Shown: one piece after another, positions 9,036 to 17,494 of the stretch | Numbering within the stretch: position 1 is the first letter of the stretch | How the letters are laid out: each line of letters opens with the position of its first letter | From: Flavobacterium sufflavum | GTDB taxonomy: Bacteria; Bacteroidota; Bacteroidia; Flavobacteriales; Flavobacteriaceae | Reading direction: 5' to 3' | Assembly: GCF_004016525.1 (NCBI RefSeq) | Contig: NZ_SACJ01000016.1 | Coordinates: 40,037 to 104,036, forward strand | DNA length: 64,000 bases | The notes under the pieces: generated by a model | What the model was told of the DNA's origin: nothing | Seen by the model: the letters and a program-made list of their open reading frames with translations, nothing else | Database searches by the model: none | Program-made: the position numbers and the translations under genes

Positions 9036-9563
9036 TTAATCTTTTAAACTATATAGCGTATTTTGAAAATCAGCTTTGAATTTATCTTTATTTTCTAAGT
9101 TTGTCCAAGAGAGAACTTTATAAAAATGTGATTTACTTTCAACAATGCCTACCAGATAATAAATTCCAATCTTTGCTTCCTTGTCGTAGTATGACGCATC
9201 AAATTCAATAAAATTGATGTTATTTTTTGATTGGGAAGTAGGTTTAGAAATATTTCTTTTTTCTTCATCTTTTAAAAAATCTTTAATAAACTCTTCGTGA
9301 AATTCATTTATTGATGAGTAGTGCAGATCTACTATTGCAAGATCTTCTTTACTATCTTCGATAACAATAGTACAAACATCTTTTACACTGTTTTTGTATT
9401 GTATCGCAGCATCATTATTAAGTCCAATAGTTCTATTCATATAATCAGGTACATCTATGTAGAAGATATGTCCTGCTTTTTGTTGAATAAATTTTGTTTG
9501 ACCAATACAAAATGTTGGGTTTAGTGTGAAAAATATAATTAAGACTGTAATTGAGTATTTCAT
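9036..9563 (-). CDS. Small secreted protein of unknown function
   Basis: 175 residues with a classic signal peptide (hydrophobic residues 4-20, cleavage near CIGQ-TK). The mature part, about 150 residues of alternating short strands and charged helices (TKFIQQKAGHIFYIDVPDYM and later SHFYKVLSWTNLENKDKFK), has the general shape of PsbP/DcrB-like small exported proteins, but I do not recognise it firmly. It is preceded by its own AT-rich region and ended by a hairpin terminator, so it is probably monocistronic. It shares no evident operon with the gene at 9702. Its function is unknown. Confidence 0.7.
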   Translation of the reverse strand: MKYSITVLIIFFTLNPTFCIGQTKFIQQKAGHIFYIDVPDYMNRTIGLNNDAAIQYKNSVKDVCTIVIEDSKEDLAIVDLHYSSINEFHEEFIKDFLKDEEKRNISKPTSQSKNNINFIEFDASYYDKEAKIGIYYLVGIVESKSHFYKVLSWTNLENKDKFKADFQNTLYSLKD

Positions 9564-9641
9564 TTTTATAAGAATTATAGTTTGTTTTTTTAGTCAAAAA
9601 TAGAAAAACATTATAATCTATATTGGTAAAAATAAGAAAAA

Positions 9642-9667
9642 TCCTCAACTACTTTTGTAATTGAGGA
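9642..9667 (-). terminator. Rho-independent terminator of the 9702-10469 gene
   Basis: On the minus strand the stem TCCTCAA/TTGAGGA (7 bp, perfect) surrounds the loop TTACAAAAGTAG and is followed by TTTTTC. It is nearly identical to the hairpin at 8986-9010. Confidence 0.7.
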
Positions 9668-9701
9668 CTGAAATCTGATATCTAAATTCTGAAATTTTAG
9701 T

Positions 9702-10469
9702 TTATTTCTTCTTCAAGACTTTGTATTGTTCATAGCATCCGCTTATGGCATCCATGATTTGTAAGTCGTTTGCTGTTTGAATAAAAGATTCCGAGTAATT
9801 GCATCTTTGCAGTATTTCAGGGATTTCTTTTTTATCGATACCTAATAAAACGGCTAATGTCTCACGATCAAATTTAGATTCCAGAAGATTTCTAACGGTA
9901 TCGTCTTTTTTCATTTCCCTAAGTTTTTTTAGCTCTGTCGATTTTTTACCAAAGAAGTTGTACAGCATATCGGCTGGGTTAAAAATAGAACCCAATACTT
10001 TTCCAAATGCTCCCGGCGAATATTCTCCTGCTTCGTAGCCGCTATTTAATCCTGAAATATTATAACGGTAGTTTTGATTTATAGGGATGGTTTTCGAGTC
10101 AACTTCCAGATAGCCTGTCAGGTTAAATGGTCGGATAACCACTTCTTCTAAAGCGATGGCTTTTTCAGTTAAGAAAATTTTAGCGACCTTGTTTTTGATC
10201 CAGTCATTGGTTACTTTAACTCTTAATGATTGGAATCCTAAAAAGGAAAAATGTAAAGTATCTGTAGGATGAACATCAATTTCAAAATATCCTTTTGAGT
10301 CGGTTACAGCGCCTCTTACCTTGTTGATGTTTATAATGTTAACTCCTGTTAAGGGGGCTTTTGTATTATCGTTATAGATGTAGCCTGTTACCTTTTGGTA
10401 AGGAGTTGTAACTTGAGCAAAAGAGGCTGCAGATAGTATTAAAAAAAAGAAAACTACAAAATATTTCAT
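9702..10469 (-). CDS. Carboxypeptidase-like regulatory domain surface protein
   Basis: 255 residues. A signal peptide (residues 1-18, ending SFAQ) leads into a CarboxypepD_reg-like beta-sandwich (about 22-105: GYIYNDNTKAPLTGVNI, VTDSKGYFEID, TLHFSFLGFQS, LEEVVI). This domain is the one found at the N-terminus of SusC-type TonB-dependent receptors, but here no beta-barrel follows. The rest, about 110-255, is helical and charged. In the Bacteroidota, such stand-alone proteins are exported and uncharacterised, and are thought to face the periplasm or cell surface. The gene ends at its own terminator hairpin. Confidence 0.8.
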   Translation of the reverse strand: MKYFVVFFFLILSAASFAQVTTPYQKVTGYIYNDNTKAPLTGVNIININKVRGAVTDSKGYFEIDVHPTDTLHFSFLGFQSLRVKVTNDWIKNKVAKIFLTEKAIALEEVVIRPFNLTGYLEVDSKTIPINQNYRYNISGLNSGYEAGEYSPGAFGKVLGSIFNPADMLYNFFGKKSTELKKLREMKKDDTVRNLLESKFDRETLAVLLGIDKKEIPEILQRCNYSESFIQTANDLQIMDAISGCYEQYKVLKKK

Positions 10470-10558
10470 AAACTGGTTTAAAACTTTAAAAGTAATAAAA
10501 CGGCTTTAAATATTTTGTAGTTTATTATTTTAATTATAAGAAAATTAACAGTGGTCTG

Positions 10559-12424
10559 TTAGTCTCTTCTTGGTCTTCTTGGTCTCGGTGAATCACCGAA
10601 ACTTTCAGAACGTCTAGGAGCTCTATCAGAAGAACCTTCTCTTCTAGGAGCTGAACTTCTTTCGCTTCTGAAGCCGCCTTCTCTTGGAGCTGAGTTTCTT
10701 TCACTTCTAAAACCACCTTCTCTTCTTGGAGCAAAGTTACCTTCACGTCTTGGAGCAGAACTTCTTCCTCCGGAATTTCTTCCGTTATGGTCACGTCTTC
10801 CGCCACCATCATTTTTAGAAATCTCTACATTGATACGACGTCCTTCTAATTGTACGTTGTTCAATACTTCCATTACTTTATCAGTGTGTTCAGGGTCAGT
10901 GTTAAAGAAAGAGAATCCTTCTTTTACGTCTACTTTGAAAACGTCATCACGACCTAAGTCTAATGTTTCTTTCAGGTAATCTTTTAATGACATCCAGTCA
11001 AAATTATCTCTTGAACCAATGTTCACGAAATAACGTGTAGCACCACCATTGTTGTTTTCTCTTGGAGCACGGTCATCACTGCGTTCACGTCTGTCTCCTG
11101 ATTGAGAAGAAAGATCTCTGGTTTTCTTGTAGTAATTTATGAAACGGTTAAATTCAACAGAAACCATTTTCTTGATCAATTCTTCTTTAGATAAACCTTC
11201 TAATACATCATTAATAGCCGGTAAGTAGTTGTCAATTTCGTGATCAACTTCAGTATCTTTAATTTTGTTGGCTAGGTGTAATAATTGGATTTCGCAAATT
11301 TCGATTCCTGAAGGAATTGTTTTTTCTTCAAATTTTTGTTTGATGATTCTTTCGATAGACGAAATTTTACGCAATTCACTTTTAGTAACAATTACGATAG
11401 AAGTTCCTAATTTACCAGCACGACCAGTTCTTCCTGAACGGTGGTTGTAAGTTTCAACTTCATCAGGTAATTGATAGTTTACTACGTGAGTTACGTTGTC
11501 AACGTCAATTCCACGGGCAGCAACGTCAGTAGCAACAAGCATTTGGATTTGTCTTCCACGGAAAGATTTCATTACACCATCACGTTGTGCCTGAGATAAA
11601 TCTCCGTGTAATGCAGCAGCGCTGTATCCATCTTCGATTAATTTTTCGGCAACAGCCTGAGTGTCACGTTTTGTTCTACAGAATACTACTGAGAAAATGT
11701 CTGGGTTAGCATCGGCTAAACGTTTCAAAGCTTCATAACGGTCACGGGCATTTACTAAGTAAAATTCGTGAGAAACCGTTGCTGAACCTGAGTTTTTAGT
11801 TCCAACAGTAATTTCTTGAGGATTGCTCATGAATTGTTTTCCAATTCTGGCAACTTCAGCTGGCATGGTTGCAGAAAATAACCAAGTGCTTTTTTCGTCT
11901 GGGGTTGTTGAAAGGATATTTACGATATCATCATAGAATCCCATGTTCAACATTTCGTCTGCTTCGTCAAGGATACAATAGTTGATTTGAGAAATGTTTA
12001 CCAATCCTCTGTTAATCATATCCTGCATTCTTCCTGGAGTTGCCACAATAATTTGTGCACCTCTTTTAATTTCTCTGGCTTGTTCTGTAATACTAGCTCC
12101 GCCGTAAACTGCTACCACATTAATACCTTTTACGTATTTAGAGTAGTTTTTAAGTTCGTTGGTTATCTGTAAGCAAAGTTCGCGCGTTGGAGATAAAATC
12201 AACGCCTGCGTATTTCTATTGTCGGCATCAATTTTTTGGATAACTGGAAAACCAAAAGCTGCCGTTTTCCCTGTCCCAGTCTGAGCCAACGCAACTAAAT
12301 CTGTATCTTTTTCCAATAATAGGGGAATCGCTTTCTCCTGTACTTCTGACGGATTCTCAAATCCTAGATCAATAATCGCCTTCAGTAACGATTCACTTAA
12401 TCCTAATTGTTCAAATTTATTCAT
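10559..12424 (-). CDS. DEAD-box ATP-dependent RNA helicase with RRM-like and RG-rich C-terminus
   Basis: 621 residues. Motifs in order: Q motif (FEQLGLSESLLKAI), AQTGTGKTA (Walker A), PTRELC, DEAD, SAT, ARGID and HRSGRTGRAG. After the helicase core, a DbpA/CsdA-type RNA-binding fold follows (about 450-520, YFVNIGSRDNFDW to RRINVEIS), then a basic tail of about 100 residues with tandem SAPRREGGFRSERNS-like units. The layout matches CsdA/DeaD-type helicases that act in ribosome assembly and cold adaptation. The frame extends to a TTG at 12448, but that TTG is part of a TAATTTTG promoter box (12446-12453), so the ATG at 12424 is the start. The tail's DNA is repetitive and may vary in length between strains. 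Confidence 0.92.
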   Translation of the reverse strand: MNKFEQLGLSESLLKAIIDLGFENPSEVQEKAIPLLLEKDTDLVALAQTGTGKTAAFGFPVIQKIDADNRNTQALILSPTRELCLQITNELKNYSKYVKGINVVAVYGGASITEQAREIKRGAQIIVATPGRMQDMINRGLVNISQINYCILDEADEMLNMGFYDDIVNILSTTPDEKSTWLFSATMPAEVARIGKQFMSNPQEITVGTKNSGSATVSHEFYLVNARDRYEALKRLADANPDIFSVVFCRTKRDTQAVAEKLIEDGYSAAALHGDLSQAQRDGVMKSFRGRQIQMLVATDVAARGIDVDNVTHVVNYQLPDEVETYNHRSGRTGRAGKLGTSIVIVTKSELRKISSIERIIKQKFEEKTIPSGIEICEIQLLHLANKIKDTEVDHEIDNYLPAINDVLEGLSKEELIKKMVSVEFNRFINYYKKTRDLSSQSGDRRERSDDRAPRENNNGGATRYFVNIGSRDNFDWMSLKDYLKETLDLGRDDVFKVDVKEGFSFFNTDPEHTDKVMEVLNNVQLEGRRINVEISKNDGGGRRDHNGRNSGGRSSAPRREGNFAPRREGGFRSERNSAPREGGFRSERSSAPRREGSSDRAPRRSESFGDSPRPRRPRRD

Positions 12425-12445
12425 ATGTATTTTTAAAATAGGGTG

Positions 12446-12453
12446 CAAAATTA
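12446..12453 (-). promoter_or_regulatory. Candidate -7 promoter box of the DEAD-box helicase gene
   Basis: TAATTTTG on the minus strand exactly fits TAnnTTTG and lies 22 bases before the ATG at 12424. I see no well-spaced -33 TTG, so support is partial. Confidence 0.4.
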
Positions 12454-12629
12454 CTGTTAATAATCCACATAAACTAATGCAATTTTAAGTTTTAATGATT
12501 TAATATGTTTTGATTATCAGAAAGTTATGTTTGAAAACTAAAAATAAAGCTTTAGATTTTTGAATTTTAGCAGCAAACAATGGGGATGCCTATGAAAAAA
12601 ATGGACAAAAAATATTGAATTCCAAATGA

Positions 12630-13208
12630 TTATTTTATTTCGTTTAAGTGCGAAATCAGTAATTGGGTTGCTTTTCCTCTATGGCTAATTTGATTTTTGG
12701 TTTCCAATGCTAAATCGGCAAAGGTTTCCTGAAATCCTTCGGGCTGGAAAATAGGATCGTAGCCAAATCCTTGATTACCTGATTTTTCGGTAGTAATTTT
12801 TCCTTTGGCAATTCCTGTAAACAGCTGTTGTTTGCCATTAAGGTTTAGAGCAATAACGGTTTTAAATTGGGCATTTCTATTGGTTTGCTCTGCTAAATTT
12901 TCTAATAAAAGATTCATATTGTCTTCGGCATCGCGTTGTTCTCCGGCATATCGGGCAGAATATACGCCCGGTTCTCCGTTTAAGGCTTCTACCTCCAGAC
13001 CGGTATCATCTGCAAAACAATCGTAACCGTATTTTTCAGTTACATAATTGGCTTTTAGAATAGCGTTTCCTTCAATAGTATTGGCAGTTTCAGGGATTTC
13101 TTCATGGCATCCAATAGCTTCCAGGCTTAGAATTTCAATTGAAGCAGGAAGTAATTGCTGAATTTCCCGGATTTTATTTTTGTTGTTTGAGGCAAAAACG
13201 AGTTGCAT
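12630..13208 (-). CDS. rdgB: Non-canonical purine NTP pyrophosphatase (RdgB/HAM1)
   Basis: 192 residues, the normal length. The N-terminal LVFASNNKNKIREIQQLLP is the family's nucleotide-binding SxNxxK motif; FADDTGLEVEALNGEPGVYSARYAG contains the catalytic DDTGL segment, and FGYDPIFQPEGFQETFADL and SHRGKA complete the signature. The enzyme hydrolyses ITP, dITP and XTP to monophosphates, cleaning the nucleotide pool. It is transcribed alone on the minus strand; its promoter must lie in the intergenic region that also holds the first tandem ncRNA, which is transcribed in the opposite direction. Confidence 0.95.
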   Translation of the reverse strand: MQLVFASNNKNKIREIQQLLPASIEILSLEAIGCHEEIPETANTIEGNAILKANYVTEKYGYDCFADDTGLEVEALNGEPGVYSARYAGEQRDAEDNMNLLLENLAEQTNRNAQFKTVIALNLNGKQQLFTGIAKGKITTEKSGNQGFGYDPIFQPEGFQETFADLALETKNQISHRGKATQLLISHLNEIK

Positions 13209-13385
13209 AATTTTTTTGTTGTGATTTTGTGCAAATGTAATAATTTTTTGAGCCGTAATCAGGAGATTGATATAAGCTAGGCGGTTGGCTGTAGAGTGTT
13301 TTTTTAGTCTGAATCAGATTGAATTCTTAGGGTTTAAATTAATAATATTTTTGTAATCGGTTAATAATCAGTTAAAAGAGTGGTT

Positions 13386-13420
13386 TTTGGTTAAAGAGAA
13401 TAAAGTTATTCGTATCTTTA
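13386..13420 (+). promoter_or_regulatory. Promoter of tandem ncRNA copy 1
   Basis: TTTG at 13386-13389 is followed after 23 bases by TATCTTTA at 13413-13420, close to the TTG/TAnnTTTG consensus. The RNA's closing stem begins 6 bases after the -7 box, exactly as in copy 2. Confidence 0.6.
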
Positions 13421-13425
13421 CTTCG

Positions 13426-13569
13426 TGGTTTTGATTAATTACTTGAAAGTGTTAATCTTCTACGTTCTACGTGAGATAATATTTCAATAGTCAGCTATAC
13501 TGGTATATGTATAAGGTGATAATGATAAATCAAAACTAACATAGGGGGGCTTTAATAGCCCCTTTTTTT
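13426..13569 (+). ncRNA. Tandem structured ncRNA, copy 1 (6S-like candidate)
   Basis: No protein is encoded. The transcript would begin G(U)GGUUUUGAUU. The segment GTTTTGATT at 13428-13436 pairs perfectly with AATCAAAAC at 13528-13536, closing a domain of about 110 nt. Inside, TTGAAA and TTAATCT pair with AGATAA and TTTCAA to give a long interrupted hairpin. A strong terminator follows: GGGGCT (13546-13551), loop TTAAT, AGCCCC (13557-13562), then seven Ts. Copy 2, 356 bases downstream, shares the opening, the words GTTAAT and TCAGC, the run TATAAG-TGA-AAT before TAAATCAAAAC, and the terminator. A promoter, a long closing stem with irregular interior and a terminator are features of 6S-type RNAs; a 6S-like family is known from Flavobacteria. 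That identity is inferred. Confidence 0.7.
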
Positions 13570-13743
13570 ATGCTATAAACCGAAAAGATCGTTTCTAAAC
13601 GATGAAATTTAGGCTGTTTTTTCTAAAATAACTCTGAATAAACCTTGGTAAAAAAGATTAAAAATGAGAATTTCTTTGGGTAGTGATTTGGTGTGTTAAT
13701 TGTCTGGTTTTAAGTTAATTATCTATTAAAATATTTGCTGTAA

Positions 13744-13776
13744 TTTGCTTTTGTTTCAATAATAGTTGTACCTTTA
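13744..13776 (+). promoter_or_regulatory. Promoter of tandem ncRNA copy 2
   Basis: TTTG at 13744-13747, a 21-base spacer, and TACCTTTA at 13769-13776. The distance from box to RNA start equals that of copy 1. Confidence 0.6.
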
Positions 13777-13781
13777 TGCTG

Positions 13782-13921
13782 TGGTTTTGATTCATTATGT
13801 GTGTATGTTAATTTGGGTAGAAAAATGAGAACACAATCAGCAGCAGAATTTAGTTAATTATAAGTTGAGAATAGTAAATCAAAACCAATTTTGGAGGGCT
13901 TTAATAGCCCTCCCTTTTTTT
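13782..13921 (+). ncRNA. Tandem structured ncRNA, copy 2 (6S-like candidate)
   Basis: GGTTTTGATT (13783-13792) pairs perfectly over 10 bp with AATCAAAACC (13877-13886), enclosing about 84 nt. The terminator GGAGGGCT-TTAAT-AGCCCTCC (13893-13913) plus T-run keeps the five-base loop and core of copy 1's terminator but is extended to 8 bp. Where copy 1 has an unpaired T after AAAAC, copy 2 has C, which extends the closing stem by one pair. The interior differs strongly from copy 1, yet length (about 140 nt) and both ends are kept. The T-run touches the stop codon of the convergent gene at 13920. Probably a paralogue of copy 1 with a shared protein or RNA partner. Confidence 0.7.
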
Positions 13922-15428
13922 AATGCTTGGTGACATTTCCTAAATTATCCGGGAAATACAAATCAGACAGGTGTGTAAATTCATCTCCACGCATAAAAAT
14001 TGAGCCATCTACTTCTTCATAACTCGTCTTTCCTGCGGCAGCCAGCAATTCATTGGCAGCATGCAAGGTGTTTTTATGAAAATGATATACTCTTTCAAAC
14101 TTATCCGATATTACCAATCCTTTTTCGAGCATTCGGTCTTGGGTGGCTACTCCTACAGGACATTTATTGGTGTTGCAGCGCAAAGCCTGGATGCATCCCA
14201 ATGAAAACATGAATCCGCGGGCACTATTGCATAAATCGGCTCCCAGGGCAATTGCTTTAAGTATTGCATGTCCTGAGATTATTTTTCCGCTACAGATAAT
14301 ACGCATTTTTTCACGAATGTTTAGTCTGATTAATGTTTTGTTTACAAAGATTAAAGCGGGTTCTAAGGGCATGCCTACACCATCCGAAAATTCTAAAGGA
14401 GCTGCACCCGTACCACCTTCGGCACCATCGACCGTTATAAAATCAGGGTAGCAATTTTGTTCCATCATTTCCTGACAGATGGCTTCAAATTCTAAGGTTT
14501 GACCTATACAGAGTTTGAATCCAATGGGTTTTCCATTGGCTAATTCGCGTAAGTGGGCAATAAATTCGATCAGGCCTTTTGGGGTGTTGAAAGCAGTATG
14601 ACAAGGTGGTGAAAGTATTTCGGTATGCGGTTTTACACCTCTTATTTTTGCGATTTCCTCGGTATTTTTTTTGGCAGGTAATACGCCTCCATGTCCGGGT
14701 TTGGCACCTTGCGAAAGTTTAATTTCAATCATCTTTACAAAAGGATGATTGGCTTTTTCTTTGAATTTTTCGGCATCAAAATTTCCTTCATCATTGCGAC
14801 AACCAAAATATCCTGTTCCTATTTGCCAGCAAACATCTCCACCTTGTAAATGGTATTGGGTGAGTCCGCCTTCGCCGGTGTTGTGGTAAAAATTTCCCTT
14901 TTGTGCACCTTTATTCAGTGCTATAATGGCGTTTTCGCTCAATGAACCAAAACTCATCGCTGAAATATTAAATAAAGAAGCCGAATAAGGTTGTTTGCAT
15001 TCAGCGCCACCAATGGTTACACGAGGTAATTCATGGTTTACTTTTGCCGGAAAAATAGAGTGTTTTAAACCTTCGTAAGAAGAATTGTTGATGTCCAGTT
15101 GGGTTCCAAAAGGAGTTGTGTCGCTAATGTTTTTAGCACGTCGATAAGCCAGAGAACGTTCGTTTCTGGAAAAAGGTTTTCCATCAGTAGTTCTTTCGAT
15201 AAAATATTGCTGAATTTCAGGAGCTATTTCTTCAAAAATATACCTAAAATAACCTAAAACAGGAAAATTTCTAAGAATGGTATGTTTGTGCTGAAAACTG
15301 TTGAAGATGCCGATAATTAATAATATGAATATAGAAATGGCAATTAACAAACTGGTTTTGAACAAAAAATGGGCAGCAAGACTTAGGATAAAAAGACCAA
15401 TGCCGATGGTGAAAAATTCTTTTCTCAT
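13920..15428 (-). CDS. Membrane-anchored FMN-binding glutamate synthase-domain protein
   Basis: 502 residues. Two hydrophobic helices at the N-terminus (about 5-23 and 27-43) anchor a domain equal to the FMN/synthase part of glutamate synthase large subunit. Visible: SFGSLSENAIIALNKGA, GEGGL, QGAKPGHGGVLPAKK, DGAEGGTGAAPLEF, and the 3Fe-4S cysteines in CIQALRCNTNKCPVG (C-x5-C-x4-C). The glutamine amidotransferase domain and the GXGXG domain are absent, so it cannot be a complete GOGAT. The family is widespread and its reaction unproven; an FMN- and Fe-S-dependent oxidoreductase at the membrane face is the reasonable inference. It converges on ncRNA copy 2. Confidence 0.85.
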   Translation of the reverse strand: MRKEFFTIGIGLFILSLAAHFLFKTSLLIAISIFILLIIGIFNSFQHKHTILRNFPVLGYFRYIFEEIAPEIQQYFIERTTDGKPFSRNERSLAYRRAKNISDTTPFGTQLDINNSSYEGLKHSIFPAKVNHELPRVTIGGAECKQPYSASLFNISAMSFGSLSENAIIALNKGAQKGNFYHNTGEGGLTQYHLQGGDVCWQIGTGYFGCRNDEGNFDAEKFKEKANHPFVKMIEIKLSQGAKPGHGGVLPAKKNTEEIAKIRGVKPHTEILSPPCHTAFNTPKGLIEFIAHLRELANGKPIGFKLCIGQTLEFEAICQEMMEQNCYPDFITVDGAEGGTGAAPLEFSDGVGMPLEPALIFVNKTLIRLNIREKMRIICSGKIISGHAILKAIALGADLCNSARGFMFSLGCIQALRCNTNKCPVGVATQDRMLEKGLVISDKFERVYHFHKNTLHAANELLAAAGKTSYEEVDGSIFMRGDEFTHLSDLYFPDNLGNVTKH

Positions 15429-15590
15429 GATAGATATGGGTTGTGGTTATCTAAAATAAGAAGAATAACCAAGAATTAAATAAATACCTGGAATTTTAAT
15501 ATTTATTTAATGTTTTGGCGAAAGCTGTACGGAATGAATTTGTATTGTGTTTTTAGAATTTTATCTGTTTTCTAATGTGTGTAACAAAAT

Positions 15591-16388
15591 TTAACTGAAC
15601 AATAAGCGCACATAAACATGCTTAATTCCTTTTTTATCGGAATCTCTTTCGTCGATTTCAAGAATGTCAGTAAGCGATTTTAGCATAGGAGTCAGTTTTG
15701 AAAAGCCATAATTTCTAGGGTCGAATTCCGGTTTTTTCTTTACAATCAGGTTTCCTACATCGCCCAGGAATGCCCAGCCGGCATCATCGGCAAGATCTTC
15801 AATGGTAGATTCGATTAATTCAATAGTGGGTTCGTCAATTTTGTTGAGCGGTTTTTGTGTTGGTTTTTCAGGAGTTTTAGTAGTGGTTTTTTCGACTGGT
15901 TTCTTGGTGTCGATGATAGTTTTAGGCGCTTTTTTCTTGATAGCTCCATCTAAAACTTCGATAAATATAAATCGGTCACAGGCGCTGATAAATGGTTTTG
16001 GTGTTTTTTGTTCGCCAATTCCTATCACTCTCATTCCTGATTCCCGAAGACGAATAGCCAGACGTGTAAAATCGCTATCGCTGGAAACGATACAAAAACC
16101 GTCTAATTTTCCGGAATACAATAAATCCATTGCATCGATAATCAAAGCTGAATCAGAAGAATTTTTACCAGTGGTGTAGCTGTATTGCTGAATGGGCGTA
16201 ATGGCGTGTTCCAGTAAAACCGATTTCCATCCGCCGGCATTGGGTTTAGTCCAGTCGGCATAAATGCGTTTGGTGGTAGGAGTACCAAATTTGGTGATTT
16301 CTTCCATCATTCCTTTTACATTGCTGTAGGGAACATTGTCGGCATCAATCAGAACGGCAAGTTTTAATTCTTTTGGATTATTTGACAT
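15591..16388 (-). CDS. NYN-domain nuclease-like protein with C-terminal OST-HTH/LOTUS domain
   Basis: 265 residues. Residues 8-145 form a NYN (PIN-like) domain: LAVLIDADNVP with Asp15 and Asp17, NSSDSALIIDAMDLLYSG, and IVSSDSDFTRLAIRLRESG carry the acidic residues of the metal site. A Lys/Pro/Thr-rich linker of about 40 residues (150-190) leads to a C-terminal OST-HTH (LOTUS) RNA-binding domain (LIESTIEDLADDAGWAFLGDVG to LTDILEIDERD). The same pairing is common in bacterial NYN proteins, which are thought to be ribonucleases acting on structured or damaged RNA. No neighbouring gene suggests a specific target. Confidence 0.85.
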   Translation of the reverse strand: MSNNPKELKLAVLIDADNVPYSNVKGMMEEITKFGTPTTKRIYADWTKPNAGGWKSVLLEHAITPIQQYSYTTGKNSSDSALIIDAMDLLYSGKLDGFCIVSSDSDFTRLAIRLRESGMRVIGIGEQKTPKPFISACDRFIFIEVLDGAIKKKAPKTIIDTKKPVEKTTTKTPEKPTQKPLNKIDEPTIELIESTIEDLADDAGWAFLGDVGNLIVKKKPEFDPRNYGFSKLTPMLKSLTDILEIDERDSDKKGIKHVYVRLLFS

Positions 16389-16531
16389 GGATTGAAGTAT
16401 TGAGATAGCACTTCAAAGATATGGCTTTATTTTTAAAGCTTGCCGCTTAGTTGCTGTTTCGCAAAGGTTTTTTTATTGTTTTGCCTACTCAATTCTTGCT
16501 GTTGATAACTGTTATTTTACCCAATTAGTTT

Positions 16532-17332
16532 TTAAATACTTTTTTGTAAAGCATATAATTCGGATGTTTTGTAAAATTTCATTTTATTCTTTTTTACATA
16601 ATTACATATCTCAATTAGTGTTTTAAACTCGGTTTCGTAATTGTTTTTAACAGTGGAAACCGGTTTATGGGCATAGAAAATCACAATTTTGTTGTTGTTT
16701 TTGGCGTATTCTAAAAGTGATAAGAAGTATGAGACACTAAAATGGGAGTAATTATTATCGATGCCAAGACCAAAAACCAATCTGTTATTGTCAAAATAAC
16801 AGTTTTGATAAGCCGGATTTATCATGTCATAAGTTGTTCCTCTAATAATTTGGAATTCACTAAGAAGCAGGTTGTCGGTAGCTTTGTCTCTTGCACCGTA
16901 AGGATAAGCAAAGGAAGTGGGAGCCAAATTGTTTTCACGCATTGCATCCAACATAGGAAAAATTTCGTCATTCATATAAGCAGCCGTTCCATTTGCAGAA
17001 ATATAATTGGGAGCATTTAAATGATTTACCCCATGAGCTCCAATTTCGTGTCCCTGACTTTTTAAATCCTTAAGCTCCTGAATTTTGGCTCCGGATAATT
17101 GATTGAATTTTGTTACAAAAAATGTGGCTTTCCAATTGTAAGGCTGTAGAAGTGTATTCGCTTCGTACCATTCGTCCACATAATCATCATCAAAAGTAAG
17201 TACAACGCCTGATTGCGGGCCTGCGGTTTGATCGGTAGTTTGTTCGGCTGGTTGTTCTGCGATGTCGTCGTCCTGGCTACAGGAAAATAATACTAAGGTT
17301 AAAATAAATAGAAGGTAGTTTTTTATTCTCAA
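16532..17332 (-). CDS. Polysaccharide deacetylase lipoprotein
   Basis: 266 residues. The N-terminal hydrophobic segment ends in the lipobox LFSC at Cys18, followed by a Gln/Asp/Thr-rich linker, so the mature protein is a lipoprotein of the outer or cytoplasmic membrane. The NodB-type fold shows VVLTFDDDYVDEW (motif 1 Asp pair), EIGAHGVNHLNAP (the HxxxH metal pair) and FAYPYGARD (motif 3). It is expected to remove N- or O-acyl groups from a surface polysaccharide or peptidoglycan-like polymer. The gene stands alone with no glycan cluster next to it, so the substrate is unknown. Its upstream region (17333-17494) is unusually G/T-rich. Confidence 0.88.
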   Translation of the reverse strand: MRIKNYLLFILTLVLFSCSQDDDIAEQPAEQTTDQTAGPQSGVVLTFDDDYVDEWYEANTLLQPYNWKATFFVTKFNQLSGAKIQELKDLKSQGHEIGAHGVNHLNAPNYISANGTAAYMNDEIFPMLDAMRENNLAPTSFAYPYGARDKATDNLLLSEFQIIRGTTYDMINPAYQNCYFDNNRLVFGLGIDNNYSHFSVSYFLSLLEYAKNNNKIVIFYAHKPVSTVKNNYETEFKTLIEICNYVKKNKMKFYKTSELYALQKSI

Positions 17333-17494
17333 AATAAGGGTTTGTGGTTAGTTGGTAATAGTTTGTTGGTTTGCTCATTGTAGGTTTGTTTTGAGGTTGG
17401 GTAGGGGTTGTAGTGTTTTGTAAGCTGTTTGTATTTAGTGGGTTATTAATGTTGTGGTGCCGACAAATATATAAAGATTGAGTTAAGAATTGAT

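Noticed and set aside
10534..10812. Open frame of 92 codons on the minus strand in the helicase tail
   Set aside because: It is a frame-shifted shadow of the Arg/Gly-rich repeat tail of the DEAD-box helicase; its low-complexity E/V/L composition comes from the repetitive codons.
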